Shown: positions 33,738 through 46,180, counted from the first letter of the stretch. The stretch is 64,000 nt of DNA from Orobanche coerulescens (GCA_033398695.1 CM065814.1:16302358-16366357); one strand, 5' to 3'. Notes: generated by a model not told the origin, from the sequence alone. Made by a program: numbers and translations.

Positions 33738-35738
33738 TTAGGTAGATTTAGGTCCCCTTTGATTTTTGGGTCCATGTATGTTAGTTCCTTTAGGTACCCA
33801 AGCTTTCCTGGCAGCAATTGGTTTACTGTAGGACATACTCGGTACAGTGTTGCGATATCTACGGGGAGCATATCTGTAGTCGTTATAATCATGATAATTA
33901 TTATGCATGTAAACTTCAGGGTTATTATTATTATTCCAGTACGAGTGCCGTCTAGGAGGTGGAGCCATTTTCTTAGGCCTAACAGCTTGTCTTCTGGGTC
34001 TCCAGTTGGATTCCCAATGCTGTTGATGATACTGAACTGGCATCTGCTGTCTTGAGGGATAACGGGGCTCCTGTATCCAATACCTCGGTAGTCTTGATAA
34101 TCTTGCCGTGTAGGCCTTTGGTGGTTGGATCTGACCTTCCTTCGAACGGCAGTTGACGCTGTTGATATGCTCGGGAGCATCTTTGTTGAGTGCGCCTCAC
34201 GGGTTGGAATGTCTTATGATTCCGCCTGTGCAGTATAGGATTGCGGGGCGGAATTGCAGCCTTCGGTTTTCTCGGTCAAAGAGGTTCCTTCACGGGACTA
34301 GGGGTATCTTCCGATTCTGGAATGTGTTCCACACTCTTGACGAACACTGTACTAGTTTTCCCTTTGTTCGAACATGTGCTGTATCCTAAGCCACTTTTAT
34401 CATGAGCATGTTGCCCAGTGCTCAGAATTTCTTCCATTCTTTTGGACGATTTTTCAAACGACTTCAGAATGGTCTCAAGTTCAGTTTCTCCCTTTTCGAG
34501 AGTTGTGATTTTGGTTTGTAGTAGAACCAAATCATTTGTCTTGCTCCCATTGTGGGTTTTAACCTCATTTAGTTCATGAGCAAGTTGATGATTGCTCTCC
34601 ATGAGTTTTTCAAAATCGACCTTGCTGGTTTCACAATCAAGAGACATATTTTCATAATTTATTTTCAAAGAAGTCATTTTAATCTTTCATCTCTATATTT
34701 GTTAATTGAAGCTGTATATTCTCAGTTTTTAGAGTCTCATGGGCCTTTTGAATGTTTTTAAATTCATTCATCATATTTTCGAAGGTATGAGATGCATTTG
34801 ACGGAATAGCTAAGGTTGAACTTACCTCATCGTCGCTGTCTTCACCTTCTGGAACATCTTTGGCCATAAAGCACATGTATGCCTTATCATCGAACTCATG
34901 GTCAGATGAATCACTTTCAGTGACCACCTGAAGACATTCTGCTGATTTGGATGGTGTGGGGGAGGCTTCTGATTCTCCAATCAGGGCCTTGAGCTTGTCT
35001 TTCCAAGCACGTCTTCTTTCATCTCTCTCTTGTTGCTCAGCCTCAGGCAATCTTTGAAGGAGATTCTTCAGCTTTCTCTCTTCTGTCAATATCATACTCA
35101 AAAGCTTTGAGGTCAGAGAAGAGATCAAAAGTAGATATTTCATTAAGATTACAGGATACACGCATAGCTGTGGTCTTAATGTCCCATCGGGCTGGGAGAG
35201 ATCTGAAAATTTTTAAGTTCTTCTCCTTTTGGGTGTAACTTTTGCCCAACGCTTCAAGTTCACCAACAATACCAGTGAATCTGAGGTCAAGTTCCTCAAG
35301 TGTTTCCGTTGGTTTCATTTCAAAAGATTCAAATTGCTGAGTTAGTTTTGAAATCTTGTTTTCTTTTGAGAGTTCAGTTCCCTCACAAATTAACTTGAGT
35401 TTATCTCAGATTTCTTTAGCTGTTTTGCAGCTCTTTACCTTTGAGAACGTGCCTTTGTCAAGAGTGACAAATAACGCGTTCTTAGCCACATTGTCGAGAT
35501 TGGGTCGCTTCCTTTCATTTGTTGTCCATTGCTCGCGTTCCTTCTCGAGCATTTCAGCATGGGCTTGGCCCTCAATCCTTGCGGCCAGATTTACCTTCAT
35601 GATCTTGATAGGACCATCCTGTATAACAAAAATCATCTCTTCGTGCATTGCTGCAAGATGAGCTTCCATTCTAATTCTCCAGTCGTCAAATTCGTTAATA
35701 GAGAACATAGGGACTTTTTTAATCATAGAAGTATCCAT
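33738..35738 (-). pseudogene. gag: Sirevirus-like gag, broken into several frames
   Basis: Capsid protein. It starts MDTSMIKKVPMFSINEFDDW (35738), 113 bases after the LTR, the expected UBN2-type copia Gag N-terminus. A stop at about 35406 and frame changes split the capsid (LTQQFESFEMKPTETLEELD, LGKSYTQKEKNLKIFRSLPA) and the acidic linker (35161-34679, with SDSSDHEFDDKAYMCFMA). A heptad-rich coiled-coil follows (34677-34276, NHQLAHELNEVKTHNGSKTN), then an Asn/Tyr/Arg-rich tail (34043-33738, WNNNNNPEVYMHNNYHDY). A typical zinc knuckle is not visible. It leads into protease with no separate start. Confidence 0.8.
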
Positions 35739-35836
35739 ACTGATAATATAGGAATGAAAGAGACTGTTTTGAAAATAAGTGATTTGAATCTGATTCGGTT
35801 AAAAAGAAATACGACTGATTCTTTTTAGAATCAACT

Positions 35837-35848
35837 GCTCCGATACCA
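35837..35848 (-). other. Primer-binding site of the Sirevirus-like element
   Basis: The minus strand reads TGGTATCGGAGC two bases after the 5' LTR, an initiator tRNA-Met match with one change. Confidence 0.8.
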
Positions 35849-35850
35849 CT

Positions 35851-37023
35851 TGTTGGCCACTAAGTATCTTGGATACGATTTGGAAAATAGTTTAAACAAC
35901 AAAGTATCGGATTCTAAATCGAGTGCGTAGCGGAAGTCTTGGATATGATGAGTTCTTTGTGGATACAAGAACTAAGTGTATAGTGTATACTTAATATATC
36001 ACGGTAATTTAAAACGATGTGGCGAAGGTAAATAACACAGTAATTAAAGTGGTTCGAGGTAAACCCCTCTACGTCCACTGGTCCTCCACACAGGAGTAAA
36101 AAGATTATTATAATTACTACGTACACAACTACGTAATTATAACAACACACACAATCAATATATCGTTCACACAGATTGATATAAAGATCTTAGCTTAAAC
36201 CGTTCACACATATTGGTTTTGAGCTAATGCTTGACTTGCTTCTTCACACACAGTTCTGAAGCTTCATCTTCTTCAATGCAAATCCTTCACACACAGTTCC
36301 GGAGAAGCACAGATTGTTCAGTCCACACAGGGCTGATCTTGAGTTTGTTCAACGTATAGAACAGATGGTGAACAACAACTTTGACTTTAAGAGCCTTCAG
36401 CTGATGAAGTGTTGTTCAGGATGATGAGCACTGTATATCTCTTTAGATCTTAATTGCACTAAGCTTTGGAGATATGTTTTGCTCTGATGATAACTTTTGA
36501 TAGCTTGAGTGTTAGGTTACTGGTGTCAGATCTTCAATGCCTTCATAAGATATATATAGTCTCTGAAGCATATATCCGTTGAGATGTATCCGTTTGAATG
36601 AGATTTCGTTCCAACGGGATTATGACACGATCCGGATTTCGCGGGATTCTGAAGATCTGAAGACTGGCAGTATTTAAATACTTTATCCTTGAGTATTTAA
36701 ATACTTCTTTATTCAACGGGACTTGACTTCTGGATATTCCTTCTTTGTCCTGTTGTGAGCTGTATGGAAGATAACTGTATTTTGAGTTTCGAGACAGTTT
36801 CCATACTTGGTCTTTTTACAAGACTTCTTGCTGTACTGAAGAGCTTCACTATATGCTGATTCGAGGCAGGTCTTCGATCCACGATAAAGCCTCAAAGCTT
36901 CGATATAGTTTCCTTTACTGTATTCGGATTGGCATATATGTCAAAACCTCTTTATCAAATATCATTCGATACAGGGATCGGGTATCCCGGCTGTTTCGAT
37001 ACAGGGTCTTTATTTTCCCAACA
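35851..37023 (-). mobile_element. 5' LTR of the Sirevirus-like element
   Basis: 1173 bp, TG...CA, next to the primer site. It aligns throughout with 24980-26148. A TATATATAG box near 36550 lies in an ATAAGATATATATAGTCTCTG context on the plus strand. Its role in minus transcription is not clear. Confidence 0.9.
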
Positions 37024-37028
37024 ATAAT

Positions 37029-37089
37029 ATATACACATATATATATATATATATATCCAACACACCCACGGATAAACACACACAAACAC

Positions 37090-37130
<41 letters not shown>

Positions 37131-37158
37131 ACACACACAACACTCCTGCACACATATA

Positions 37159-37200
<42 letters not shown>

Positions 37201-37790
37201 TACACTCACACAAAACAAATACTACACATACACACAAGCCAACCGGAAACCATGTCCGACAGTTCCACCACCGCACTCCATCCGCCTCACCGGTCGGACT
37301 CGAGCTACAGTCCAGACTCCTTAACCACGGCATCAGTCGTTGAATCCGAGCATCCATCACCTGTTAGAAATTGTTCTTGAATCACCGGTCACTTTTAAAC
37401 TCGACTATCAATAACCCACGGCTGACCCGAGCTCCGTTCTCCTACCTCCGGCAACTCAATACCCAAATCTCCTTCATCGGAATCAATTGATCAAGATGTG
37501 AAGAACACATCTGCTTGATTCCTCCCGGCACTGATCGAAACTCCATCCCGAGCCGCCACACACGCAACATCCACCATCGTTCATCAGCTCCGACGACCCT
37601 CGTCCGTCTATGGTTCATCCACTCGCATCCCGTCGGTATCCGTATACCAGTGGTCGGTTGTTGCTGAAGAAGAACAGGAAGAAAAATGATGGTGGGGTTG
37701 ACCCGTGGGGGGTTAGGTGGGGAGAGAGAAGAGTGAAAGGTGAGGGAGAGGAAAGACGTCTCATAATATATACTTTTATATATTTTTGGT
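37029..37790 (-). mobile_element. 3' LTR of the non-coding gypsy element, second segment
   Basis: It continues the LTR broken at 24979 and matches 41545-42350. It opens with long TA microsatellites (37035-37060, 37096-37128, 37163-37196), whose lengths differ from the other copy. Beyond about 37765 the match fades. Confidence 0.75.
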
Positions 37791-38970
37791 TTTAAAAATA
37801 CAAAAGTTTCATGGTGTGAAGGATTTTAAAATTGTTTACTCGAGATACTTAAAAATATAATCAATCGACAAAAATCACTTTCAAAAATCCCTTTTTAAAT
37901 ATGACAAATGATTAACGACGGTGACGTTTTATAAAATATCGAAGGTACTTCAAAACATATCCTTCGTATTCCGTCGCAAGGTTTCTACAGAAGTGCACGA
38001 TCACTTTGTCAAGACTCAAAACATTTTTAATTAAAAATAATATATACGCTACGCCACTACTTATGCATACCGACAAAATATTTTTAGAATTCAAAATTTT
38101 TTTTCTACAGGCATATCTAAGTTTATAAAATTCAGAAAGTCATTTGCAAGTACGCCAAAGGGCAAAGTCGGTAATATTTTTCAATAATTTAAATACTCTC
38201 CAAATATCCATTTTATGAGTGTCGTCATGAAAATCTCATTTGAAAATGTGCATACCGAATTGCAAAAGTCAACAATTTCAAAACATACATTAAGTCATCA
38301 CTTACACGTACCAATAAAATAGTTACGAAAATCTTCCAATTAAACTCAGATTGCAAAATATTTGTAAGTCATTTAAAAATAAATGCACAACAGATATAGC
38401 TAACGATGAGAGTACATTGAGGTAGCAAGGAACAATCAATCAACTCTCTTATTTGAAAATATACGGTCGGCTTGTCCAAAATTCCAGAAAATTTTCAAAA
38501 ATTCACATTAACGCCGTTTAACCGTACTACTAAAATGATTTAGAAGATCTGATTTTTTTTACAACGTACTCGACTCTATGAAATTTTCAAAAACATTAAC
38601 AGATACACGCGCAGCTAACACAGTTACCAATATGAACACATTTGTAGCAATTAGCAATAATTAGTCAAACATATTCGGTTCCCAAACATGTGCCCATCTA
38701 GCATTTAAATCATCACACTAACTGATATCACCCATGAGTATAATCTTAAATTTTAACATACATCGAAACCATCAGTTTGTGTTTCCGACAATCTCTGTCA
38801 TCAATACGCCTCCTCGAACACATCAATGTCCAAAAGCTTCCACAACACATTGTACCAATCAAAACCCAATTTACCACTATATCCCAATTGTTACATCCGT
38901 AATACACCACAAGTATCAAATACGGTTCTATCTTACTACTTGCTAGCAAACAAGATTGTATAACACCAAA

Positions 38971-39015
<45 letters not shown>

Positions 39016-39219
39016 GGAGACTTAGCTCCACAGGTCGCACAAAGATAACGGTTGCCCACGATACTAATCTCCAAGAACACGAATGACATGATATGACAAC
39101 GCACAAGTCGACTTGTTAACTGACAACTCGGACGACGCAACAAAACAAGACTCGACAAGACATGACTCGACTCGACCCGACAACCTAGATTTCCACAACC
39201 TAAGCTCTGATACCATAAA
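37791..39219 (-). other. Internal region of the non-coding gypsy element, with primer site
   Basis: AT-rich, with no ORF showing retroelement homology. The minus-strand primer site TGGTATCAGAGC is at 39204-39215, four bases from the LTR. A TA microsatellite lies at 38970-39011. The segment next to the primer site is homologous to 1711-1889. Whatever lay at the inner end, including the polypurine tract, is lost with the truncated 3' LTR. Confidence 0.6.
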
Positions 39220-41436
39220 TGTAACACCCCCAGAAACTATCTAGGAATATTACATGCCGCAGACCCTCTCCGCGAGGATCTACCAGGCTAATACCAGAAC
39301 AAGACATCACACTACTTGCCATTCTGGCTAAATAATGAACCATTAGAGCGATTTGGTCTTTTGTCACAAGCGTACAAATTAAAGTTCATACACATCGCTC
39401 TCATAAGACTCATACCCACACAGGGGTCAAAATACAATACAGCGGAAGACTAAAGATAACTCAATAATACGACAACAATAACTGGACTCTGAACTCTTGA
39501 TTAGTATCGCAGCTCGTCTTCCTCCATACTGTCCCTGCAGTTGCTCCAACGAACTAAGCATACCTGAAATGCATGATACGCATTTTTCCCATTTAAGGGG
39601 TTAGCATTGGAATGGCTAGTACAAGTATTCAATCTATACAAAATATATATCATGGCAATATCAGTTACGTTAAAATGACAACAGTTGAGAAAGAAATTCC
39701 CGAGAGGTTTTCAATGTTTAAAGTACCACTCAAGTCTATGAAAATAATACATGTCAACTCGGGGGTTTTAGAAAATGACAGAAAGTCTTTTGGGACTTCA
39801 AGTCAGAGGGTATAAAACCTTTCCAAAATAATAGGGTCTCGACTCAAATCTCTTTTATGCAACAAACATTTATAAATAGAAAATGTTTCAGGACCTTCCG
39901 TCCTTAGTTATTAATATCATTTTAAACCTTTGGGTCTCAACCCAAAATCGTTTTCCACAGATAACATTAACACAACCATAGGGATCTCAGCCCAAGACTT
40001 ATTCGAACTAAAGTACACGAAATCAATATCAAAGTTTATTTTCCAAAACTAAAACCTCAGAAACAAAGAGCTAAACTCTTACGACACATTACCTAGCGCC
40101 ATTCTAGCCAAGTACCAAAATCCTATATATAATGTGTCTCAACATCGAGAATAAAAACGTCTTGATATTCCGGACATATCACAATTTACATCAAAACAGT
40201 ATATCAACATGTTCCAACATCACAACTATCCACACTTGGTAACCCGCGGCCGTACCCATTAGTATCGATCCCCAGAGGCCCCATCGGACCGTCCCCAGGT
40301 GGGAAACCACTTCCGCGGCTGTACCCATTAGTATCGGCCCCCAGAGGTCCCGTCGAACCATCCCCGGGTGGAAGAACAACAACACACGCACCCAAGTACA
40401 CTTCCGTGGCCGTACCCATTAGTATCAGCCCCTAGAAGCCACACATGCCATCCCCGGGTGGAAGAACGACAACACATCCACACGTTACAAAACTGCAAGT
40501 CTCGATTGCTAGTCACAATATATATAATTAAGGTACTTGCTAGAATTGGCCATTACCGACACGTAACTACGACCAAGGATTTGACACAACAACTATCCCT
40601 ATTATATGTCAACACACAACAATCACCACAAACAGCACTTACGACACAACCGACACGACTTCACAACAACTGAACAATCCTCGACGCTTCACTACACATT
40701 GATAAGTAAAATCAACTAAATCAAATCATTATTACCGACTCAACTCCCTTTCACGATTACGAACTATCACCACTTAAATATGACCGATGACTTTACACGA
40801 TTTAACCCACACGACGCAATGATTCTCTAGACATTTCAACACACGTCTAAGTGTAATATCTAACCAACATCTCGCCTCCAATGACGTACTTCTACTTCAA
40901 GCAACAAATGACACTAAATCGATCTAATAACATAACACCTACGACGATTTACATAACGCACAATTGATGAAATAAACAACCATCACAGATTCGTTAAACA
41001 ACCTCAATTCACACAATATAAATCGTATAAACAAGAATACTTGCCTCGATAATTGATGCTGAAAGCTCTGAAGAACACGGCTCACCCGATCGATCCATTG
41101 AAATCCCAACCTTTAATATAAATACATAATAGACAATTTAATATAAGGGTTAAATTTAATATCTTATAATTACAAGGTAATTAATTAGACGATATATTAC
41201 CTCATTTGCTCACTTTAATTTATCAATCGGGTCAAATGGCCAACGATACTCAACTCGGATCCACATCTCAATTATTGTTCCGAACACACACTCCGAACTC
41301 AAACCCGTTCCGTGGGTTTGATTACACAAATTCGCACATTAACGAATTTATCAATATCTCCATCTATGTCTACGTCCCCGTTCACAATCCCAATACGACC
41401 ACATACACACAACCAAGATAACCCACATACACACTC

Positions 41437-41477
<41 letters not shown>

Positions 41478-41725
41478 CCTAGATTTTCCTCCACACACCT
41501 ACTCTTACATATATATACATAACATATACACACAATCTGTACACACATATATAATATATACACATATATATATCCAACACACCCACAGATAAACACACAC
41601 AAACACCAACACATATATACAATATATATATATATATATATATTGTTCACAGAAACAACCCACGACCCACATATATAATATATATATATACATACGACAC
41701 ACACAACACTCATGCACACATATAA

Positions 41726-41769
<44 letters not shown>

Positions 41770-42349
41770 GACAGTACACTCACACAAAACACATACTACA
41801 CATACACACAAGCCAACCGGAAACCATGTCCGACAGTTCCACCACCGCACTCCATCCGCCTCACCGGTCGGACTCGAGCTACAGTCCAGACTCCTTAACC
41901 ACGACACCAGTCACTGAATCCGGGCATCCATCACCTGTTAGAAATTGTTCTTGAATCACCGGTCACTTTTAAACTCGACTATCAATAACCCACGGCTGAC
42001 CCGAGCTCCGTTCTCCTACCTCCGGCAACTCAATACCCAAATCTCCTTCATCGGAATCAATTGATCAAGATGTGAAGAACACATCTGCTTGATTCCTCCC
42101 GACACCGATCGAAACTCCATCCCGAGCCGCCACACACACGACATCCACCATCGTTCATTAGCTCCGACGACCCTCGTCCGTCTATGGTTCATCCACTCGC
42201 ATCCCGTCGGTATCCATACACCAGTGGTCGGTTGTTGCTAAAGAAGAACAGGAAGAAGAATGATGGTGGGGTTGACCCGTGGGGGGTTAGGTGGGGAGAG
42301 AGAAGAGTGAAAGGTGAGGCAGAGGAAAGACGTGAGGAAACTCTCCCTT

Positions 42350-42398
<49 letters not shown>

Positions 42399-42668
42399 AG
42401 TTGGGTTTATTCGACCCAACAAGGCTCGACTATAAATTAACCGAGTAAAAATGGATAAATTTGAGATTCATTAATCAGTTCCCTGGTTCGATTATGCAAT
42501 TAATACGCTGCGTCACATAACACCAATACTAACTCGCCAATATATTAGTCTAATGTCTCCGCTCGATATTTTAATCAGCCAGCTAAACGAAATAAAAATG
42601 AAATAAATCAATAATAATAAAAATTTAATACCATTAAAATTTCAATTTAAAAATTTCTGGATATTACA
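39220..42668 (-). mobile_element. 5' LTR of the non-coding gypsy element
   Basis: 3449 bp, complete with TG...CA ends and the primer site. It contains the tandem repeat 40236-40470, weak twin stem-loops at 39578-39618 and TA microsatellites at 41436-41462, 41620-41640, 41735-41769 and 42353-42394. The minus-strand TATA box cannot be chosen with confidence because of these TA runs. Unlike the other gypsy LTRs here, no 12-bp GC palindrome array is evident. Confidence 0.82.
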
Positions 42669-42699
42669 TAACATCCCTGAGCGGATTGGGGGTGTTACA

Positions 42700-42969
42700 G
42701 TTTGCACTCGTTGTACGATGCCAGCTATTGTTTATTTTCTGTGTGGGAGGCAGGGACACCTCCAGAAATAATGCAGGAGTCCTAGTGCCAGTAGGTCTCG
42801 AGAGATTTTATCACTTCAGCTATACTTCATCAAAGGGGTCCTATCAGGCTTCGGGAGCCAGAGGTAAGGACATCCGGGGAGGAGCAGCGAGTTCAGATTT
42901 GGATCTTCCTCGAGTCGATGAGATCGAGGAGATAGACGATCTGGAGGATATCGGTGTGCGGTACATTTG
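42700..42969 (+). pseudogene. gag: G3 gag, C-terminal part
   Basis: It resumes the zinc knuckle broken at 19952. Across the target duplication the knuckle would read C-X2-C-X4-H-X4-C, with its last Cys codon TGT at about 42711. A second knuckle, C-L-F-L-C-G-R-Q-G-H-L-Q (about 42731-42768), contains an extra T that shifts the frame. The tail is acidic (LPRVDEIEEIDDLEDIGVRYI) and stops at 42968-42970. No protease, RT or integrase follows, so G3 is a gag-only (TR-GAG-like) element or a large deletion derivative. Confidence 0.65.
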
Positions 42970-42970
42970 A

Positions 42971-43669
42971 GATGTAGCCTTGATTTATATTTTCCCTTCC
43001 TATTGTTTTTCGGATTAATGTTGAACTTAATCTGTATTGTAGTATTGTGGTTGTGAACCATTTGTTGTTGATTTATCTTGTAAATGTTGGCATTTGAGAA
43101 TCTCTAGATTTGAGGCCGTCTGATGCGTTTTTCTTTCCTTTTGGTATTGTACCCGAGATTTTTGTGATGATCTGGGTAATTGTTCCTGGTGTTTCGAGAT
43201 GTCTAAGTCGTAAGGGCTTGGACGCGTGATTGATATGGTCCCAAGGACTAGATGTGCGTTGTTGTTTTCCTTTTGTGGCGTGAGTCAGTGTTTGCATGGG
43301 TGTCCGATGCTGACGAGAATGGGGAAGTGTACACCGATGACTGTAGACATGTACAATGGGCGGCTCCCACGGGGTGTGTACACTGGTGTTACGAGTCATG
43401 CGGTTGGTACGACTTCCTGGATGTTTCTCGCGGAGGAGTCATGATTCGACTAATCTAGCACTTGGTTGAGTGTTTTTATCTCTTGGTTTTTCGCCGTGTT
43501 CGGTCAGAGGAGGCGCGGTGGACCCGAGGGGTTAGCCCGTTTACTCAGGCGAAGTGGTTCGTAGTGAGGAGTATTCCTGGAGATGTTGTTTTCAGATCAT
43601 GATGGATAGTTCGTACTCTTGTTGTGCACCCTGAGTTTCGGGGACGAAACTCTTTTTAAGTGGGGAGTA
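42971..43669 (+). other. G3 3' untranslated region and polypurine tract
   Basis: It has no ORF of recognisable homology. It ends TTTAAGTGGGGAGTA (43656-43669), the polypurine tract before the 3' LTR. The CTGAGTTTCGGGGACGAAAC phrase just upstream also occurs in G4 before its 3' LTR (63440-63460), where it follows the chromodomain. This suggests that G3 descends from a Tekay-type element that lost pol. Confidence 0.65.
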
Positions 43670-43844
43670 TGTAATATCTAGGGGTAATTTTTTTTCGTGT
43701 TATTGTTGAGTTGTACATATTCATTTGGAATGGTACAAATATCATTGTATTATATCATTCGTGTTTGTTGAGGTGCGTTGGATTGTGTTCGTTCATTTCG
43801 GGTTGAGATTTATTGGAACAACTTGGTTGTTCACTTTGTTGATC

Positions 43845-44222
43845 TAACGTACATTAGCTTATGTGCTTAACGTACGTTAGGACCTCGGCATTACGTACGT
43901 AATTTTATTCATGTTATGTACGTAATGTGTGGTAGGTAGAGGGAACCTTCCTCGCACTCGACTTTCGGACGGTGGGTCATGGGTATCTTTGACCCGATCG
44001 ACTATTGCAGTCAACGGATTCTTTACGTACGTTAAGAATTGAGCTTTACATACGTTATCCATGCAGCTTGTTAATGTACGTAAATGGTTGTTGTTTACGT
44101 ACGTTAAGGTCTTCGTATGTTTGGGCAGTGAGTTCTGGACTGGCATTGCGTACGTTAATTTATTGATGTAGCATACGTAATGTTCCTTACGTACGTAATG
44201 CTTGGTGTATAGCGTACCTAAT
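43845..44222 (+). promoter_or_regulatory. TTACGTACGTAA palindrome array of the G3 LTR
   Basis: About twelve perfect or near copies of TTACGTACGTAA / TAACGTACGTTA. Perfect ones lie at 43868 (TAACGTACGTTA), 43891, about 44095 (TTTACGTACGTTAAGG) and 44187; degenerate ones lie near 43845, 43913, 44025, 44045, 44075, 44147, 44171 and 44210. The array sits about 180 bp into the LTR, upstream of a pyrimidine-rich stretch (44265-44310) that could be the leader. A TATA box is not obvious (GATTATATG at 44234 is a weak candidate). Confidence 0.55.
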
Positions 44223-45369
44223 GTGTTTGTCAGATTATATGTCTTGGTTTCGTATTTCATTTCTTCATGAACCAAAACCCCTTTTCTCTCCCTAGAATCG
44301 TCCCCCTGGACTTGTTCTTGATATTTAGACTCTTCCAACGTGATTTTGATCACCCTAGCTTGGATTGAAGCTTGTAGTTGGGAGCTTGTAAGTACTCCTT
44401 TGGTGTTTGGAGAGTTCATATTGTTCTTCTTGGGTAAGTTCTCTTAATCTCTTGTTCTTCAAGTGATTTTCGAGTATGTTGTTGTTATGGTTGTTGTTTA
44501 CTTGGGGAATTGATTGATTGTTGGAGCATATCATGATTCTGGATGAGTTTTATAACTTATATTAAGAACATGATGATTATGTCTAGATGAGGAGTTGTTC
44601 TTGATTTTTAGAATGTTTTGAGGGAATAATCATGTCTAGGAAGGATTATGCTAAGATTGTTATATGATTGACATAGTCTTGATATGATTATTGTTGTTGG
44701 TTGTGGTTTTGAGGGATTATAACCTTTTTTGTAAGGAATTATGATGAATTATGTAATGATTATCATAATCTTGAAATGGTTGTTTTTAATCTTGTTGATT
44801 AATCCGAATTCATGATGAATTGGTGATTGATTATTGTATAGACATCATGTTTGTGGTGTTGATGATGTTCTTGTGGTGATAATGATAATATTGATGATAT
44901 TATCATTTTAGGAGGATCAATTTGATGTTTTTTTTAAGTGATTCTTGTTGAATTGTTTTCACAAGTGTTAAGAACATTTGATCATATCGATCATTGAGGT
45001 GTTGAGAGATATTGGAATTCATAGTTGGGAACTATGATATTCGTTTGTGGAGTTTAACCGATTTGTGGTTGAATCGGGATTGTTTCGGTGTTGCTTTCCT
45101 TTGATTTCGTGTTATTGAATGAATTGTATTTCATTCAAGGTTGTTCGAGTGCTCGTGACGGTCGGAGGACGCCGTTCGTCATTTTGTGGAAGGACGTTGA
45201 TCGTGGAAGGACTTTCTCGCCTTCGGTTTGAGGCAAGTTTTATACTTGTACTAGTCAATGAGATTAATGTTATCATGTATATGTATGAATGTGTGTATCA
45301 TTTTGAGACTTGGTCTCTTTATGATTTTGTTGATATCAGGGGATTGTTTGACACGATACCCTTCGGCAA

Positions 45370-46180
45370 ATTATGCCAAATGTTATTGTTGTTCGTAAAT
45401 GGCCGGTTCTAGGCATTGCGATACTTGTTGGTAATATTGTTGTCGATCGCCGGTTCGCGGTGTCGATGTATCGATTGTTGTTGTGATATTGATGTCGATT
45501 CAAGACACAATTGTGATCATTGTTATTGACATTGGTGCCTCGTTATTGATGTTGTATTGGCCGATTGAAGGCATTGACGTATTCGATTATCTTCTTTGTT
45601 ATTGGTAACCGATTAAAGGTGCCGAGAAATCCATGATATCATTGTTATTGATTGGCCATTATAAGGCAATCGACATATTGAATTGGGATTGTCGAGGACA
45701 TTTCCCATCCATTGTGTCATTGTTATCGATTGGCCATTCTAAGACAATCGAGGTATTGAATTGGGATTTTCGAGGATATTTCCATCCGTTGTATCATTGT
45801 TATCGATTGACCGTTCTAAGGTGATCGATGTATTGAATTGGGTCTAAGACATTTCCCATCCATTGAGGCGTCATTGTTGATTTACCGTTCTAAGGTAATC
45901 GATGTATTGAATTGGGACTGTCGAAGACATTTCCCATTCGTTGAGTCGTCATTATCGATTTACCATTCTAAGGTAATCAATATATTGAATTGGGACTGTC
46001 GAAGATATTTCCCATCCGTTGAGTCGTTGTTATCGATTTACCATTCTAAGGTAATCGATGTATTGAATTGGGACTGTCGAGGATAGTTTCCATCCGTTGA
46101 GTTGTTGTGATCGATTGGCCATTCCAAGGCAGTCGAGGTATTTGAATTGGGACCGTCGAGGACGGTGCCCATCCGTGAGT
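45370..46180 (+). repeat. Stem-loop tandem repeat, about 80 bp period
   Basis: Seven units from about 45640 contain GATTnRCC-(7 nt)-GGYAATC hairpins plus TGTATTGAATTGGGA and ATTTCCCATCCGTTGAG. Shorter triplet-paired hairpins precede them (45370-45620). Paired positions co-vary between units (see findings). Confidence 0.75.

Larger units (their letters stand above)
24980..37023 (-). mobile_element. Sirevirus-like Ty1/copia element, 12 kb
   Basis: It is flanked by perfect 5-bp target copies ATAAT (24975-24979 and 37024-37028). LTRs of 1169 and 1173 bp enclose 9.7 kb. In minus-strand order this holds a tRNA-Met primer site, gag, protease, integrase-RT, RNase H, a ~770-bp non-coding gap, a long envelope-position ORF and a polypurine tract. 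Unusual length, a single gag-pol and a large extra 3' ORF are Sirevirus (SIRE/Maximus) traits. It is the innermost insertion, hence the youngest of the nest, yet several frames are broken. Confidence 0.9.
22777..42668 (-). mobile_element. Non-coding gypsy element inserted in the solo LTR
   Basis: On the minus strand it runs TGTAATATCCAGAAATTTTT (42668) to GGGGGTGTTACA (22777), flanked by TAATA (22772-22776) and TAACA (42669-42673), the 5-bp target duplication with one change. It has a full 5' LTR at 39220-42668, a tRNA-Met primer site, a ~1.4-kb internal region without coding capacity, and a 3' LTR (22777 to about 37790) that is itself split by the Sirevirus. Own length is about 7.8 kb. It has the layout of a LARD-type non-autonomous element. 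Confidence 0.78.
19953..42699 (+). mobile_element. Gypsy solo LTR, split by later insertions
   Basis: TGTAATATCCGC (19953) to GGGGGTGTTACA (42699), flanked by GTTAG (19948-19952) and GTTTG (42700-42704), a 5-bp target duplication with one change. Its own sequence is 19953-22776 plus 42674-42699, about 2.85 kb; everything between is a nested minus-strand element. No internal region or second copy adjoins it, so it is a solo LTR. It belongs to the same LTR family as 1890-5839. Confidence 0.8.

Noticed and set aside
36915..37360. Tyr/Ile-rich ORFs (also at 38746-39227, 41435-41792 and 42184-42435)
   Set aside because: They are translations of TA and CA microsatellites in LTR sequence.
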